From: Deinandra increscens subsp. villosa
Lineage: Eukaryota > Streptophyta > Magnoliopsida > Asterales > Asteraceae
Reading direction: 5' to 3'
Length of the DNA stretch: 64,000 nt
Assembly: GCA_039602395.1 (NCBI GenBank)
Contig: JBCNJP010000020.1
Span: 23,600,483-23,664,482, forward strand
This document shows positions 11,743-23,024 of this stretch, one piece after another (the stretch's first letter is position 1; each line of letters starts with the position of its first letter). The translations under genes were made by a program, and so were the position numbers. The notes under the pieces are model-generated. The model had not been told where the DNA came from. It saw only the letters and a list, made by a program, of their open reading frames with translations, and did not search any database.

Positions 11743-12439
11743 AGCTTTTTTGAGATTGTGTTTTAACTAAATCGCACAAAAATCTCCTGTCACTCACAAG
11801 ATACAAAGCATCTGCAAGATAACAGAACTAAGCATATAAATTCCATATTTCATCCATAAAAAAGAAGAAAGTAACATAAGCTACTTAATGTATATACCTG
11901 AAAGAAGATCATCCTCTGAGTGCCACAATCTGATGGGCAATTGCATTAACAGTAGAAAAACAATACCAAAACTTGCAGCCTCACTTCATGGTTATATGAC
12001 TTGGATCTTTTTTGGAAGTCATTGTTGAATTTAGCAAGTTAATGGTGATCAAAGCTATACGTCGATTCTTGTGACTTCCTTTCTTTGCGGGCTGCAAATC
12101 GATGAAGAATTAAAGATTGTTTATTGGTTCATTGAACAGAGGAAAATGAGAGCATCTTGATAGGAAAGTTGTAATTTTTAAATATCTCTGATATCTTGGA
12201 TCAAGAATCATGGGGTTGTCCTGTTCACACTATGAAATTATGCTACATTGAAGTCAAGCAGAAGTCTTTGAAATTATACATCTGAGATGAGAGCTGCAGG
12301 TGCAAAAGAATCTTTATGGAAATGACTTGGAAGCTCATAAATAACTTTAAAAGACCCACCTTCTTGATTTAGATTTGCTATTTCAAGAAAACTTCCCAGA
12401 TTTGCCCCCACCCCCCAATGAAAGAAATCCTCAAACTAA

Positions 12440-13470
12440 ATGGCTTACAACCACATATGATGAAACAAGAAACAAACAAAAGCTAAAGCCTCTTGAACTG
12501 CCACCAAATATATAATATCTAAAGTTACAGATTTTGACATCCATATAACATAAATCATAGATGTCAAAGGCACAAGACGTTTAAAAAGAGAGGGCCGGAG
12601 ATAAGCAACGCACATAGCATAAACATACCGAATTTCTAGAATTTTGTCGGAATCTTTTAGGAAGCTCACCCGAGGGCCGGATGACCACAAAGCGTTTAGC
12701 GTGTGCCTCCCCTCGCCTGAGCTCCTAGGTGTGCGCTTGGGGCGCCTTTGACAACTATGACCTAAATTGATTCTTTAACACCCACAAAACAAAGAATCAA
12801 AAGAAATATTAAACAATTCCAGATTGGCATTCTCGCCTTTTCAAGATTTGCAAACTGAAGACCTCAATTTCCACCATCAGAACAATGAATCTTGCCAACC
12901 CAGTTACCTATTATAATCTTTAACTCAAACCCATATCATAAAACAACAAGAACAACATCATATGAAACAAACACATGTGATGAAACAAGAAACAAGCAAA
13001 CCCTACTTTAAAACCTCAACTGCCACCAAATATACAATCTTTTAAAGCTACAGAATTTGACATCCAGGTGACCAAAATTAGTTCTTTTCAAGATTTGCAA
13101 ACTAAAAAACCCTAATTTCCTAATCAGAACAATGAATTCATCCAACCCCATTACCCATTTCAATCATCAACTCAAACCCATATCATAAAAAACAACAAGA
13201 ACAACATCATATGAAACGAACCCATGTGATGAAACAAGAAACAAGCAAAACCCTACTTTAAAACCTCATGAACTGCCACCAAATTTCCAATCTTTTAAAG
13301 CTACAGAATTTGACATCCAGGTGACCTAAATTGGTTCTTTCCAAGATTTCCAACCTAAAAAAAAATAATTAAAAAAAAAACCCTAATTTCCCAATCAAAA
13401 CAATGAATTTATCCAACCCCATTACCAATTTCAATCATCAACTCAAACCCATATAATAAAACAACAAGAA
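12440..13470. repeat. Three-copy diverged tandem repeat, about 250-310 bp unit
   Basis: The run GATGAAACAAGAAACAA recurs near 12459, 12978 and 13228. Each copy is followed in the same order by ACTGCCACCAAAT, an AAAGNTACAGA..TTGACATCC segment, a TTCCC/CCTAAT block and an ACTCAAACCCATAT block. Copies two and three are about 250 bp apart and very similar. Copy one is more diverged and is interrupted by a 204-bp MITE. Confidence 0.85.
12556..12759. mobile_element. 204-bp MITE with TIR CATAGWTGTCAAAGGC and 8-bp TSD
   Basis: The left end reads CATAGATGTCAAAGGC, and the right end reads, as reverse complement, CATAGTTGTCAAAGGC. The flanks are ACATAAAT (12548-12555) and ACCTAAAT (12760-12767), a 7/8 target duplication. 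The uninterrupted tandem copy at 13317 reads ACCTAAAT once at the same place, which confirms the insertion. An 8-bp TSD fits hAT-type elements. The right half is GC-rich with GCGCCT-like words. It has no coding capacity. Confidence 0.85.
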
Positions 13471-13600
13471 CAACTTACCATGATCAGTAAAGATTTGTGT
13501 AGCGACCCATCAAGAAACAAATTCAATTTAAGTCGATATAACTGATAGACAGAATCGTCAAACCTTTTCAAGGATGATTGATTAAAATTGGAAGCTGCCA

Positions 13601-15457
13601 ATAAATAATGTCATGCTGGTGAGAACAAAAGTGACCATGCATTGAATTTTACATGTTTTCTTCTTGATGTTCACATTTGAGATCAGAATTTTATAAGATT
13701 TAGTCAATTTGTTAACAAAAAGAACAACTAAAATGATTGGATTTGGATGCAATATGAGTAATCTCTTTGGCATTAAACAGTGATTATATATTAAAATAGC
13801 GGTTGATGCTAATTGAAAGTTATCTGGTGTTTATATTTTAACTTTTAAATCAGTAAAGAGTATTTGACACGTTAAAATGCTTCAATAATATTGATCATAG
13901 TTTATTTTTCTAAAAAGCTTAAACAGACCATGTTCAATCATTACTATTATTGTATCTCTAATAAAACAAACGCATAAGCAACAATAACTTTATATTATGT
14001 TTATTATGGGGTTTATATATAAAACATAGAACGATCTACCTTTTGACTGTCTTTTAGACATATTGTTTTTCCATTACTTTTTTTAGTACACCGGTTGAGG
14101 TTTTAAATCATGCAAAGTGCATGTAGTGAAGTATTTATCGTAGAAAATCTAAAAATTATTCTTAAAATGAAAAAGAATCATATACAACATAGTGACAACA
14201 ATAGGCGTCTCCCCGCTACCGTCACGACGCAAGATGGATATTCTCCAAGTTAGTCTTATTTACATATTTAGAGTTAAATTATTCTTTTAATCAAACAATT
14301 AAAATGATATTTTTAATAAAAATTAAAAAGTTAAACAATCTATTTAATGATCATTGGCATGTAATGAAGTTATATAAAGTAAAGTAAATAATAAGTCAGA
14401 TACAATAAATTGTCTTTCATATAGAGAAGCGAGTATTGTGTTACAAGTTTTCACTACCACGGGATCGTGCGAGTTTCCGATTAGTAGAGTGTTTATATAA
14501 AACTTACAACGATCTACATTTTGATGCTTTCTGATATATCGTTCTTTTATTACTTTCATATACAGAAACGAGTACCGCGTTACAAATCGTCATTATCACA
14601 ATATCATGGGGTTTCCGACTAGTAAAGTTTATACATAAAATATACAACGGTCTACTTCTGATATATCGTTTTATTCTTATTTACATTTTTTAGTGTTAAA
14701 ATACTAATTGTTGCCTTGTAGGTGTACATTTGAATCATTTGATGGATATGGATTCACGAGTTGGGTTTAAACTTGGGCCTAATAATAGGAACGAGTTGGG
14801 CTTAAACTTGGGGGCCCAACCTGAAACCATAATTGGTTACTTGTTTAACACTTTAACGGTTTAACCCATTAGAAATTACATATCGACGTTCAAAAATTAA
14901 AGTGTACTTTTCAATTGGCTTAAAAAAATACTACTACTATACTACTTATACCGGTTTTGCTCCGCTCCACTATAGATTACAGTTGAGGAAGATGTTTTGG
15001 TATGTGTTTGGATCGACATTTTAAAGGGTTCAACAACCGATAACTCACAAATTGCGATGCTCTTGGTAGCCACGTTATAGATCAATTTCATTACCAACTT
15101 TATTGTCAACACTATCGTACAGAACATTTAAACTAAACTCAAAGTGGGAGGACTTAAAACGAAAGGTGTTTAAGTTTAGCGACATCTATAGCAACCTCTA
15201 GAAAGTGATACTAATAAAGCCAATAAATAATTTAAATAATTTATTAAAAAAATGAAAAAGTAGATGAACCATATAGATGATTAGATGACCACCTAAGATG
15301 AATAATAAGTAGTCATTAACCAAAGAATATGTTGCATAAAGTTGTCAAAGTTTGTTTTAACGTGTTTTCTTTTTTCCTTTTTTTTAATGAATTATAATTT
15401 ACAACAAACTAAGTTATATTAATCTATTATAGGTAAGAATTCTAGTACTCGCACCAA
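13601..15457. other. Gene-poor AT-rich DNA
   Basis: No gene was recognised. Diverged tandem copies of a unit of about 155 bp are present at about 14.41-14.70 kb. The rest is AT-rich DNA with short random frames up to the assembly gap. Confidence 0.6.
14410..14700. repeat. Diverged tandem repeat, about 155-bp unit
   Basis: Two copies share, in order, CATATAGAGAAGCGAGTA (second copy CATATACAGAAACGAGTA), TGTTACAAG / CGTTACAAA, a GTTTCCGA(T/C)TAGTA block, a TATA(C/T)AACGATCTAC-like block and TGATATATCGTT. A more degraded third copy, with GTTTATATATAAAACA and GAACGATCTACC, lies near 14.01 kb. Confidence 0.65.
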
Positions 15458-15957
15458 NNNNNNNNNNNNNNNNNNNNNNNNNNNNNNNNNNNNNNNNNNN
15501 NNNNNNNNNNNNNNNNNNNNNNNNNNNNNNNNNNNNNNNNNNNNNNNNNNNNNNNNNNNNNNNNNNNNNNNNNNNNNNNNNNNNNNNNNNNNNNNNNNNN
15601 NNNNNNNNNNNNNNNNNNNNNNNNNNNNNNNNNNNNNNNNNNNNNNNNNNNNNNNNNNNNNNNNNNNNNNNNNNNNNNNNNNNNNNNNNNNNNNNNNNNN
15701 NNNNNNNNNNNNNNNNNNNNNNNNNNNNNNNNNNNNNNNNNNNNNNNNNNNNNNNNNNNNNNNNNNNNNNNNNNNNNNNNNNNNNNNNNNNNNNNNNNNN
15801 NNNNNNNNNNNNNNNNNNNNNNNNNNNNNNNNNNNNNNNNNNNNNNNNNNNNNNNNNNNNNNNNNNNNNNNNNNNNNNNNNNNNNNNNNNNNNNNNNNNN
15901 NNNNNNNNNNNNNNNNNNNNNNNNNNNNNNNNNNNNNNNNNNNNNNNNNNNNNNNNN
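15458..15957. other. Assembly gap, exactly 500 N
   Basis: The sequence is N throughout. The round number suggests a gap of arbitrary rather than measured size. Confidence 1.
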
Positions 15958-18900
15958 TTATTTAGTAGTTATACTTTAGTTTATGTATAATTTTATATAG
16001 TTTCGCTTTATAAATACAATGATATCGTAACTATATTAATTTGTACTATATATTTATTATAGTAAATATCTTCCACCATTTAGAGTATATATCCCTTTAC
16101 CTAACAATGAGGTTTTATCATAGTGAGTTTTTGGGCGGTGGGTTTTCTCTAGGTTGAACGTTTAACATAGAGGAATCTGGTTACTCGTACGGACTGTAGT
16201 CACAACGTGTTGTGGGTAACATCGTTTGTCATGACGAGAACCTTAGGTAACCGAATGTTTGCAGTTAAAAAAAAATATTATAGTAATAAATGATTATCTA
16301 TGTTTAGGCTTGGGTGTCTAGTGAAGCTTGGTGATATGAACCTTGGGTTCCGGTATGCTTGTTAAATAACCGTTAGTTTAGGTTCAAACTCATTTAAACT
16401 TAGCTCTACTTAAACTTTTAACGAGTCAATATTAAGTAGATTATAAGCAACTCACTTTATTTATAGCCCTTGTTAGACAATTTACATGTCAAGCAAAAGA
16501 AAGTTACGGGTTAAGTGGATACGTGACCCGGCGATGTGAAGAGAGTGAGTCCCTTCTAGAAATAATCAAAATGATTTTTTTTTGTGAACGGTCTGTTTGA
16601 GCTCAGCAACATTGCCTCTTCATATACACATCTTTAATTTCAGAGAAAACTTAGTTATATTCGGGAAAGCCCCCTTCTCCAGTCCGGAGAGTATTTTTAC
16701 TCACATCCGGATTTGAATCCAAGACCTTAAGGTATTGATTCCCCCCAAATACCATTGAGCTATTAGCTATTAACTTTAAAGCAAGCAACTGAAGTACACA
16801 TTTTGGTCTAGATTATACTAATTTCGATAAAATATATACTTCAATTGGTGGTTTATTTCTTAACTAGACATATATCAATGGGTGTCCTTAGACATATATA
16901 TCAATGGCGTCCTTAGACTTAGAGGACAAGTTAGGTGATAAAGTGATAGAATTTTCAATCAAAAAGCAATGGATCAAATCCAACTATCCAAGTACCTTCA
17001 TAATGATTTAAGCTGAATACATATTTCAATGGGTACCCCAGGGCCCAGGCCCCAGCTTTAAAAGTGTAAATAAAGTAATGTATCAATCCAAATAAAACAA
17101 AATTATGTTTTGGTGATTAAAACATTCGCCCATTACCCATATCTATTTAAAGTATGTTTGGGCCTGTGATGATGGGCCTAAATAGTGATCTCTAGTTCTC
17201 TACTGATAAAGCAAATTACATAATTAATCTATTCTTTACGATTCTGTTTGGGACGTTTGGTTCGTGGAACTTAATATAATTAAAATTGTAAAGCTTTTCT
17301 TTTAAAGTTCTGTCTAATTGAGTAATGAAAGATTTTGAAATGCAATGAAATCCTTTAATCTGTAACTCTTTTAACTGTGTTGTGTTTGTTTGAAAATGAA
17401 AAAAATGAGAAACAAAAAACAAAACAAAAAAATATCTTAGTATCACGTGGCACCACTACAAGCTGTCACATGACCATGACACTATTCATTCAAGTTTCAT
17501 TTTCTTAATAGGGTAATATATATTTAAATTTGATTGTGTTGTAAATATTTGGCTTAACCTTTTTTTTTAATTGAACAACTTTTTTTTAGTTTATCAATAG
17601 GATTTGAACCCTCATAATAAAAAAAAAACTAAGTTTGCTACATATGGCTTAACTCTATGGGTCATTTCCTTTTGAAATACACACATCATCAATTTCAAAT
17701 TTAAAGTAGATTCTTTGACATTAAGGTAAACTCAATGAACCTAATAAATGGAGTACGTATGAAAATAAAAATTTCACACAACCGAACACAAAAAGTGGTC
17801 AATCTTTGAAAAGAAAAAAAAAATTCCAATCAGCTAAAATCATCTCTGATACTAAAGTAAAACTGTTATTTAGGGGACATAAGTATTGATATGATTAGTT
17901 GATATCTAATTTTAATTGTTCAAATAACACTAACCACTTATAAATTGAAAAACCCATACATACATTTCTATATAATTATAAAAAATCAGTATATTCGTGT
18001 GACTCCGATGCTATATCACTAAATCCACCCCTCACATGCATGGGTGTAAAACTTCTATACATATAATGAATGATATTTAATAATGATTTACCAAATTATA
18101 AGTAGATCTTTCACAAGATTGGAGATAAGGAATCTTTGATTTATTTTCTCACAATTGAGACATGTAGAATGTAACCACATATTTTGAACGAAGTGATGAC
18201 AAACAAAATTCATGTGCATCCATATCCAAATGGTCCCTCCCTCCTCCATTCCTTACCGCTAAATCCGTTTACTATTTATTTCATTTTTTATTTTATTATG
18301 TCTACTTGTACGTTTTCAAGGTTTAGATTAATCGTCAAATTCACAACAACGATATCATGCTTTTATCTATATATACTTTAATTTTATATCGAGGAAAAAT
18401 CTGACGTTTTGAGCATTTTCGTTGTCTTTATAGACCATAAAAGTACATAAACTAGTTAGTTTTAATTCATAAAAATATTTTGTTATATGTTCCTATATAT
18501 TAACTAGATATACGTTGATTAAAAATAATTACTAATTAAGTTTTAAATAGTTTGGAGACTCGAGCCGGTTTAGAAATTTGATCTGATCTCGAAACCGGTT
18601 TCACCCAAACCGGTCATAAATTGTTTGAGTCTGTTCTTTGTTAATCCCCATCGACTTTGAGCCTTTGTCATTTCGTGTTAACCCGTTTACAACTAACCTA
18701 GCCACTTTCATCTCTTAAGCCCATGTGTATGGATAAGTCTACTTAAATTTAGAAGGTATATATGTATCTAACATTGTTGAGTTAAGTTATGTTAAATGTT
18801 TTTTTCTTAAAAAATGTTAAAAATTTAGTCGGGTATCAGGTCAAACTAACCAAGTATGAAGTAAGAAAGAAAAAAGAAGTAGCTTAGTTTGTTCAGGTTA

Positions 18901-20530
18901 AACTTTCCCAAGTTTAACTGACTGTTAGAATACTGGATAGCTTAACTACTTAAATTTCACCACATTAGCCACATAAAAATTCCATGCCCATGCCCTTAGC
19001 CCTAGCCTTTCATTATAACCAGTTCTAAGACCTCTTGATATATATATGGTTGACCTCTTAGTATGTATATGCTTCCGTGTTAATATATTAGTAGAGACTT
19101 TACTACTTTACAAGATTAAGATAATGTAGGTTCACTATTGGTTTTAAACGCTTATAAATAAACTAGCAAATTTGTGCTATACCATATACAAGTCAAGTGA
19201 AGGGATTGATTGTGAGCAATGTGGATGCATGCAAGTATTAAGTCAAAAGCTGTAGGCAAATCATTATTTGAAACTGTGTATCACTTGCATGTTAGGTCGT
19301 GAATATATTGAATGTTGCAAGTTTTATGAATCGAGTATGACTTTGGATCTTAGCTAACACATAAACACAACTTAAGGATGTTCAGTTGTGTGTGTTGAAA
19401 TCATGTCATGGTGTTGCAGAAAGTATTTGCTTGGGATAAATAAACGTCAAGTATGGGGATGTGATTACATATTCTTTGCATTTATCATATTTAATCATGT
19501 GATTTTGTTACACAAATGCAATGAATATGGTTTCTGATGATATGTCCCAAATTATACATATTTTACACATCATTTATACCTCGACGTTGTACGTTACTAC
19601 CTAAAAACTCCAAACATTTCTCATTTGCATGACTCACAATTCTTATCTTTCCCCTTTAGTTTTAGGACGTTAATTTCTTCTTCATTTTTATGTAGCTTAG
19701 GAGAAGTTTAGCAATTTTTTTTTTGTATTTAGTTGACCATTAAGTGTACAAGAAGCATTTAAGATCATTAAACACTTTAGAGTGTGGTTGATTCTTGAAT
19801 TATCATGTTTAGTATTCCAAGTCTGTTTGTGGATATTCATGTGGCTAGTCTTTTTGTATCACTTAGGTGAGAAACTTGTAATATTTTGACTTTAAATACA
19901 TGAAATCTTAGTTTATCTTGTTTATATAATTGTTTCAAGCTAGGATCATTTTCCATTGAATGTGAGTTTTCTATCTCTTGAACTAAAATAGTTAACCTTG
20001 TGTATTTATTTTTTCAAATTACCATGTTGATTTCGTTTTTGAAACATGCGTTCATGTTTTTCATTTTTCTATGTATAAAATAGGTGTTACACTAGGAATG
20101 GTGGGTAAATGTCTTTTACTTTGGCTTAGGTTGTAGAAGTTTTTTCTTTGCATTAAGAGTTTTAACAAATCTTAGTGTTGTTCCTTGATATTTCTAACTT
20201 ATTGTACATATTTTACAAGTGATTCGTTAATACTGTCTCTATGGTCACTTAGCATAAGATAGAAATCTCCTTTGGGTTTTAATCTTAACTTTCAAATACA
20301 TCTAGTATATTATTTAAGGCAAAATTTATATATTTAGTTTATTGTGAAATCAATGGTGCACACAAATAAAATGATTAATTTTACTATTTATGTTATTAAA
20401 ATGTTTCTTTTAAATTATTATAAATTTGTTTGGAACATTCTTTTTCTTTTTTAATATTTTAAAACATTAACACGTTTACAGAATAGACCATGAATATTTA
20501 TTTTTATTTTTAAATTAGGTTTCGTGTACT
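15958..20530. other. Gene-poor intergenic region
   Basis: About 4.6 kb without a convincing gene. It is AT-rich with scattered short frames (76 and 65 codons) lacking any recognisable motif. A tRNA-derived SINE-like segment lies at about 16.64-16.77 kb. A B-box-like GGATTTGAACCCTC near 17.6 kb may be a further fragment. Confidence 0.6.
16640..16770 (-). mobile_element. tRNA-derived SINE-like element
   Basis: Read on the minus strand, an A-box-like TAGCTCAATGG (16762-16752) is followed about 42 bp later by a B-box GGATTCAAATCC (16720-16709), the RNA polymerase III promoter layout of tRNA-derived SINEs. It does not fold as a full tRNA by eye. Ends are approximate. Confidence 0.45.
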
Positions 20531-20535
20531 TTTTT

Positions 20536-20960
20536 TTAGAAAAACAAAAGATTTATTAATATCACATCGCTAGCAAGAAGCTAGACGATGGAAAAAGAGA
20601 GAATGACAAAGACATTAGGGATTTTTTAGGACAATCTATCGAAGAAACGTTTACATTACTATTTTGGATATCACCGACCTTTTAGCATTGGTATTGAAGA
20701 CCAAATTATTTCTATATTTTCGAAGCACCCACCAAGTAGTCATTGCAATCTCTATAATATATGTTTCTTCTGAGAGCTAAGATGCAAAGTATTTATCGAA
20801 GCAAAACAAAAAATAGGCGGAAGATTAGAATTAAGAGGGATGCGTCTAAACACTTCCAAACTGATTACCAAATGAGAGGGATGCGTCTAACCACGTCCAA
20901 ACTGATTACCAAATAGAAGTCGTAACCGTGCAAAAGGTATGGCATATCCAAACTTTTTTA
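20536..20960 (-). mobile_element. LINE (L1-type) 3' fragment, minus strand
   Basis: Read on the minus strand, a frame gives IAMTTWWVLRKYRNNLVF, then NTNAKRSVISKIVM and a stop. This is the zf-RVT tail of plant L1 ORF2. A short 3'UTR containing CTAGCTTCTTGCTAG and an A-rich end follow near 20540. The same 3'UTR motif is in the phosphatase-intron LINE, so they are one family. The body is 5'-truncated with stops upstream. The 41-bp duplication at 20834-20915 lies at its 5' side. Confidence 0.7.
20834..20915. repeat. Two tandem copies of a 41-bp unit
   Basis: AGAGGGATGCGTCTAA followed by CCAAACTGATTACCAAAT occurs at 20834 and again at 20875, with two or three differences between copies. Confidence 0.9.
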
Positions 20961-21054
20961 ACCAAATTATTTTGAGTTGAAATGCAATAAAGAAAAACAC
21001 GCCAGACATGAATGTTTACTATAACTCCTGAAATATTTTTAGTAAATTTTTTAA

Positions 21055-21472
21055 GGGAAAAAGACCAAAATGCCTATTTTAAAGAAAAAAGGAACGAAAA
21101 TGCCCATTTGAAAGTCAACACCCCCAATATGCCCACTGGTGTACGGTCGTCACGACCCTAATGACGGTCTTGACGACCCTAGGTCCATCCAGCCAATCAA
21201 AGACAGCCACGTCACCACATACGGTCTTGACGACCCTAGTGACGGTCAGACGACCCTAGGTCAATTTCCCCAAAAAAAGACCTGTCATAAAGTTTTGACG
21301 ACCCTAGTGACGGTCAGACGACCCTGCAGGAAGGTCGGACGACCCTGCATGAACCTTAAATTTTCAAAATGCAATATCTCTCTCAATTTTCAACGAAAAT
21401 CACTTCTGTAAATTGCTATGGATTCGTATGAACGAGACGAACATATCTAGCACCATTGTTGATAGGTTTTAA
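21055..21472 (+). repeat. Left long terminal inverted repeat of the Pack-MULE
   Basis: It pairs with 22367-21926. It carries repeated GACGACCCTAG and GACGGTC units; the 90- and 97-codon frames in the two arms are translations of these repeats, not genes. Confidence 0.9.
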
Positions 21473-21727
21473 ACCCACCCCATTACCCGCGCTACTCCTC
21501 CCAATTTTATTTGTGTATTTTTAATTTTGTGTGTCTAATAATAAACGCTCGCTTCTCCTTCTATTCGTAACAGTCGCATTCGGGTGGCGCCAATTCCGAT
21601 TGTTACAGGAAAGAAACGAAATCAACAACACCACCACCGATATACTTAATTATTATATTATTTAATAATCTATCTTTACATAGTAATTACTATTACTACT
21701 ATATTGTCATCAAAATATAAATCATGC

Positions 21728-21985
21728 ATGGGTTTCTTTCGTAACCTCTGGGATGAGGCCCTCGCCGGCCCTACCCCCGATCCCGGCGTCGGCAAGTTTC
21801 GCCGGTATAACTCTCTCTTCACCCGTTCTAATAATAATCCTCCGACCGGAAATCACGCAGAAGACACCCGTTCCATATCAACACACGTGCCGGGGGTCGG
21901 GAGCTCAAAATCGGACCTACAAATCGGTTTAAAACATATCAACAATGGTGCTAGATATGTTCGTCTCGTTCATACGAATCCATAG
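21728..21985 (+). pseudogene. Captured 5' fragment of a dormancy/auxin-associated (DRM1/ARP) gene
   Basis: From the ATG at 21728 the frame reads MGFFRNLWDEALAGP, then TPDPGVGKFRRYNSL. This is the conserved start of the plant dormancy/auxin-associated family (LWDxxxAGPxPxxGLGKLRK). The recognisable part covers about 30-40 residues. The frame continues through Pro/Asn/Ser-rich sequence, enters the right inverted repeat at 21926 and ends at 21985, so the C-terminal part of the family is missing. A further in-frame Met lies eight codons upstream. About 250 bp of non-repeat DNA upstream may be captured promoter and 5'UTR. GC content is much higher than the surroundings, as expected of exon capture. 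The frame is still open, so a chimeric product of 85 aa is possible. Confidence 0.75.
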
Positions 21986-22367
21986 CAATTTACAGAAGTG
22001 ATTTTCGTTGAAAATTGAGAGAGATATTGCATTTTGAAAACTTAAGGTTCCTGCAGGGTCGTCCGACCTTCCTGCAGGGTCGTCTGAGCGTCACTAGGGT
22101 CGTCAAGACTTTATGACAGGTCTTTTTTTGGGGAAATGGACCTAGGGTCGTCTGACCGTCACTAGGGTCGTCAAGACCGTCACTAGGGTCGTCAAGACCG
22201 TATGTGGTGACGTGGCTGTCTTTGATTGGCTGGATGGACCTAGGGTCGTCAAGACCGTCATTAGGGTCGTGACGACCGTACACCAGTGGGCATATTGGGG
22301 GTGTTGACTTTCAAATGGGCATTTTCGTTCCTTTTTTCTTCAAAATGGGCATTTTGGTCTTTTTCCC
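21926..22367 (-). repeat. Right long terminal inverted repeat of the Pack-MULE
   Basis: Reverse complement of the left arm, slightly longer because it has one extra copy of the TCACTAGGGTCGTCAAGACCG sub-repeat unit near 22.17 kb. Confidence 0.9.
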
Positions 22368-22547
22368 ATTTTTTAATAATAACACTTATAAATTATTATC
22401 TTAATCATTACATTTAATAATATATGTTTTAAAGTTTTATTGTATCATTACTTACTCTCCTCGAGTTCTAAAGTATATGAGATTGTTATAAGATTTAAAT
22501 AAATATAATGGTACATAATGGTAGTATATAGTGAGAGGCGTTGCCCT

Positions 22548-23016
22548 TAGGGATGACAATGAAACCCGAATTTGATGAAAATCTCGAAACCCGACACACA
22601 TGAGACGGTGTCAGATTTGATGATATACCCCATTTACCAGACCTGATCGCCCAATTACATATACCCGTGTACCCGATTATATATCCACCATTTTTTTCTT
22701 TGTTTTATTTATTTATTTTAAGTATATATCAAATGATTTTATTTATTTATTTTTATCCATAATACTAAATTATTTATTAAAAACATTAATTTACATACTA
22801 TTAAATTTATTATGTTTAGTTATTTGAGATAATTTATTATAATTATGATAAATGTAAATTTATAGTTAGAGTATACACGCCCGACGAGTATGCCAATACC
22901 CGTTAGATACCTAATCAGTTTAATTTAAGCCTGATATAAAACAAAATCTTATAACTAAGCTAGTATGAAGTTAGGATTACTCAAAGCCATCCCAAACCAG
23001 CTCTTTGTCATCCCTA
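22548..23016. mobile_element. hAT-like non-autonomous element, 469 bp
   Basis: It has terminal inverted repeats TAGGGATGACAA and TTGTCATCCCTA, the common plant hAT end. The 8-bp flanks GTTGCCCT (22540-22547) and GTTGCCGC (23017-23024) match at 6 of 8 positions, an aged target duplication. The interior is AT-rich with AACCCGA and ACCCGA words and no coding frame. Confidence 0.75.
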
Positions 23017-23024
23017 GTTGCCGC

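Larger units (their letters stand above)
11743..13600 (-). other. Inferred 5'UTR exons and introns of the CRCK-type kinase gene
   Basis: Upstream of the kinase ATG, good minus-strand splice signals suggest non-coding exons at 11811-11743 (after TATCTTGCAG) and 12092-11898 (acceptor GATTTGCAG, donor CTTTCAG/GTATAT). A first exon ends at 13479 (donor ATG/GTAAGTTG). If right, the tandem repeats at 12.44-13.47 kb lie in a leader intron. The leader exon contains a five-codon upstream ORF (ATG at 11811, MLCIL). All of this is inference from splice consensus; no transcript evidence is available. Confidence 0.45.
21055..22367. mobile_element. Pack-MULE-like (foldback) transposon, 1313 bp, carrying a gene fragment
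   Basis: Both ends begin GGGAAAAAGACCAAAATGCC in inverted orientation. The inverted repeats are long: left about 21055-21472, right about 21926-22367, nearly identical except for small indels. The element is flanked by a perfect 9-bp direct repeat ATTTTTTAA (21046-21054 and 22368-22376), the hallmark of Mutator-like insertion. The repeats contain many short GACGACCCTAG/GACGGTC sub-repeats. The unique loop of about 450 bp holds a promoter-like stretch and the first codons of a dormancy/auxin-associated protein, not a transposase. It is therefore non-autonomous. Confidence 0.9.

Noticed and set aside
21139..22283. Two similar ORFs (90 and 97 codons) in opposite orientation
   Set aside because: They are translations of the inverted arms of the Pack-MULE and its GACGACCCTAG sub-repeats, with no protein-like composition.
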